Assembly: GCA_024695565.1 (NCBI GenBank)
Contig: JAILHX010000148.1
Span: 1 to 13,925, forward strand
From: Saccharofermentans sp.
GTDB taxonomy: Bacteria; Bacillota_A; Clostridia; Saccharofermentanales; Saccharofermentanaceae
DNA: 13,925 nt
Reading direction: 5' to 3'
A program made the position numbers and the translations under genes. Below, one piece after another: positions 13,238 through 13,925 of the stretch (the first letter of the stretch is position 1; each line of letters opens with the position of its first letter). The notes under the pieces were generated by a model, which was given only the letters and a program-made list of their open reading frames with translations, ran no database searches and had not been told where the DNA came from.

Positions 13238-13925
13238 TCTTCTCGATATAGAGTTTGCCGAGTCTGCTGGGAACCGTATTTTTGCGCGTGATGTAACCGA
13301 TCAGCATCTTGCTCTCGTTATCATCATCGTCGGCCTGGAACGGGACAGCAAGGAAATCACCCCCGTTAAGTTCTTCGCAGATTATTCCCGAGCACAATGT
13401 ATAACCGTTGAGTCCGACCATGAGGTTTAACATAGTTGCCCTGTCGCAGGCTTTGATGATCCTCGAATAATCTTTGGTGCTCAAGATCTCTTCAGCATAG
13501 TAGAAAGACGCATCACCCTGTTCAAATGACAGACAGGGATATTCTTTAAGGTCTTCGAAAGAAATGAATTTTGCCTTGGCAAGAGGATGGCCGGACCACA
13601 AATAGACATAAGCAGCGCACTCTATCAGCGGATGGAATTCCAGATTTGCCGTGCTGAGAAGTTTTCCGATGGCCCTCTTGTTAAAATCGCTCAGGTAGAT
13701 TATTCCTATCTCGCTTTTGAGGTTGGCTACATCCGATATGACCTGCTGTGTCTTGGTTTCCCTGATCGCAAGTTCATACCTTGAAGTATCACTTTCTTTT
13801 ACGAGTTCAACGAAAGCCTTGACTGCAAATGAATAGTGTTGGGTCGATACTCCGAATTTCTTCTTGATATTTTTCGCATTTCCGAAGTGCTCGGAAAGTT
13901 CGGTATAGTCGTTTATTACCTGTCT
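13212..13925 (-). CDS. LysR-type transcriptional regulator, effector-binding domain (partial)
   Basis: The minus strand is open from the right edge to the stop at 13212, giving 237 residues; the DNA-binding helix-turn-helix end lies beyond the window. The protein begins within the linker helix region and shows the LysR substrate-binding fold: FGVSTQHYSFAVKAFVELV near the start, IGIIYLSDFN, the domain-hinge segment CAAYVYLWSGHPLA, LMVGLNGYTLCSGI and a C-terminal helix LGKLYIEKINEYLKK. An apparent start at 13601 (TTG) is internal. It regulates unknown genes. Its 3' end overlaps that of the small Cys-rich gene by 26 bp. Confidence 0.85.
   Translation of the reverse strand, partial: RQVINDYTELSEHFGNAKNIKKKFGVSTQHYSFAVKAFVELVKESDTSRYELAIRETKTQQVISDVANLKSEIGIIYLSDFNKRAIGKLLSTANLEFHPLIECAAYVYLWSGHPLAKAKFISFEDLKEYPCLSFEQGDASFYYAEEILSTKDYSRIIKACDRATMLNLMVGLNGYTLCSGIICEELNGGDFLAVPFQADDDDNESKMLIGYITRKNTVPSRLGKLYIEKINEYLKKT

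Noticed and set aside
13212..13601. A separate 129-aa minus-strand gene starting at 13601
   Set aside because: The first codon is an internal TTG; the frame is open to the right edge and encodes continuous LysR effector-domain sequence.

Overview
The window looks like a chromosomal segment of an anaerobic Gram-positive bacterium of the class Clostridia. Three things suggest this: low-to-moderate GC, strong AGGAG-type ribosome binding sites with short hairpin-plus-T terminators, and gene types such as pyruvate phosphate dikinase, an ECF-type vitamin transporter S component, a MocR regulator, NlpA/MetQ lipoproteins and a nitrogenase-like enzyme. Arginine is written mostly AGA in the body of the window. 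Genus cannot be read from the sequence.

Layout. Positions 2-281 hold the 3' end of ppdK and its terminator. A small membrane protein with a C-terminal zinc ribbon follows (427-1128). Next is an untidy stretch (1198-1769) with a 17-codon remnant of a second ppdK gene joined to a hydrophobic leader-like ORF, a second ppdK-type terminator, a cluster of TGAAGT repeats with a possible 31-aa ORF, a promoter candidate, and a nested hairpin that ends just before the first ribosome binding site of the main operon.

The centre (1770-9975) is one tightly packed operon of eight genes with gaps of 3-26 bp. It encodes a nitrogenase-like component 1 alpha (NifD-like) and beta (NifK-like) subunit, a NifH-type iron protein, a NifB-type radical SAM maturase with a NifX-like domain fused in front, a complete MetNIQ-type methionine-family ABC importer (ATPase, permease, lipoprotein), and an unknown protein with about six short repeats. 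The P-cluster cysteines and the cofactor-binding cysteine appear retained. The cofactor histidine and two residues needed for N2 reduction appear replaced, and no nifE/N/V/Q is present here. I read this as a nitrogenase-like reductase carrying a NifB-cofactor-type cluster, acting on something the MetNIQ-type importer brings in. The best precedent is methylthio-alkane reductase (MarBHDK), which cleaves C-S bonds to release methanethiol for methionine synthesis. The substrate is an inference.

The right part (10066-13925) is accessory and regulatory. It has a phosphinothricin/methionine-sulfoximine-type GNAT acetyltransferase, a convergent MocR/PdxR-type regulator lacking its C-terminal part, a divergent ECF S component that is probably a vitamin B6-type transporter, an HD-domain protein with a near-consensus promoter, a short Cys-rich protein whose end overlaps the next gene, and the effector domain of a LysR-type regulator running off the right edge. 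No tRNA, rRNA, CRISPR array or insertion sequence was seen.
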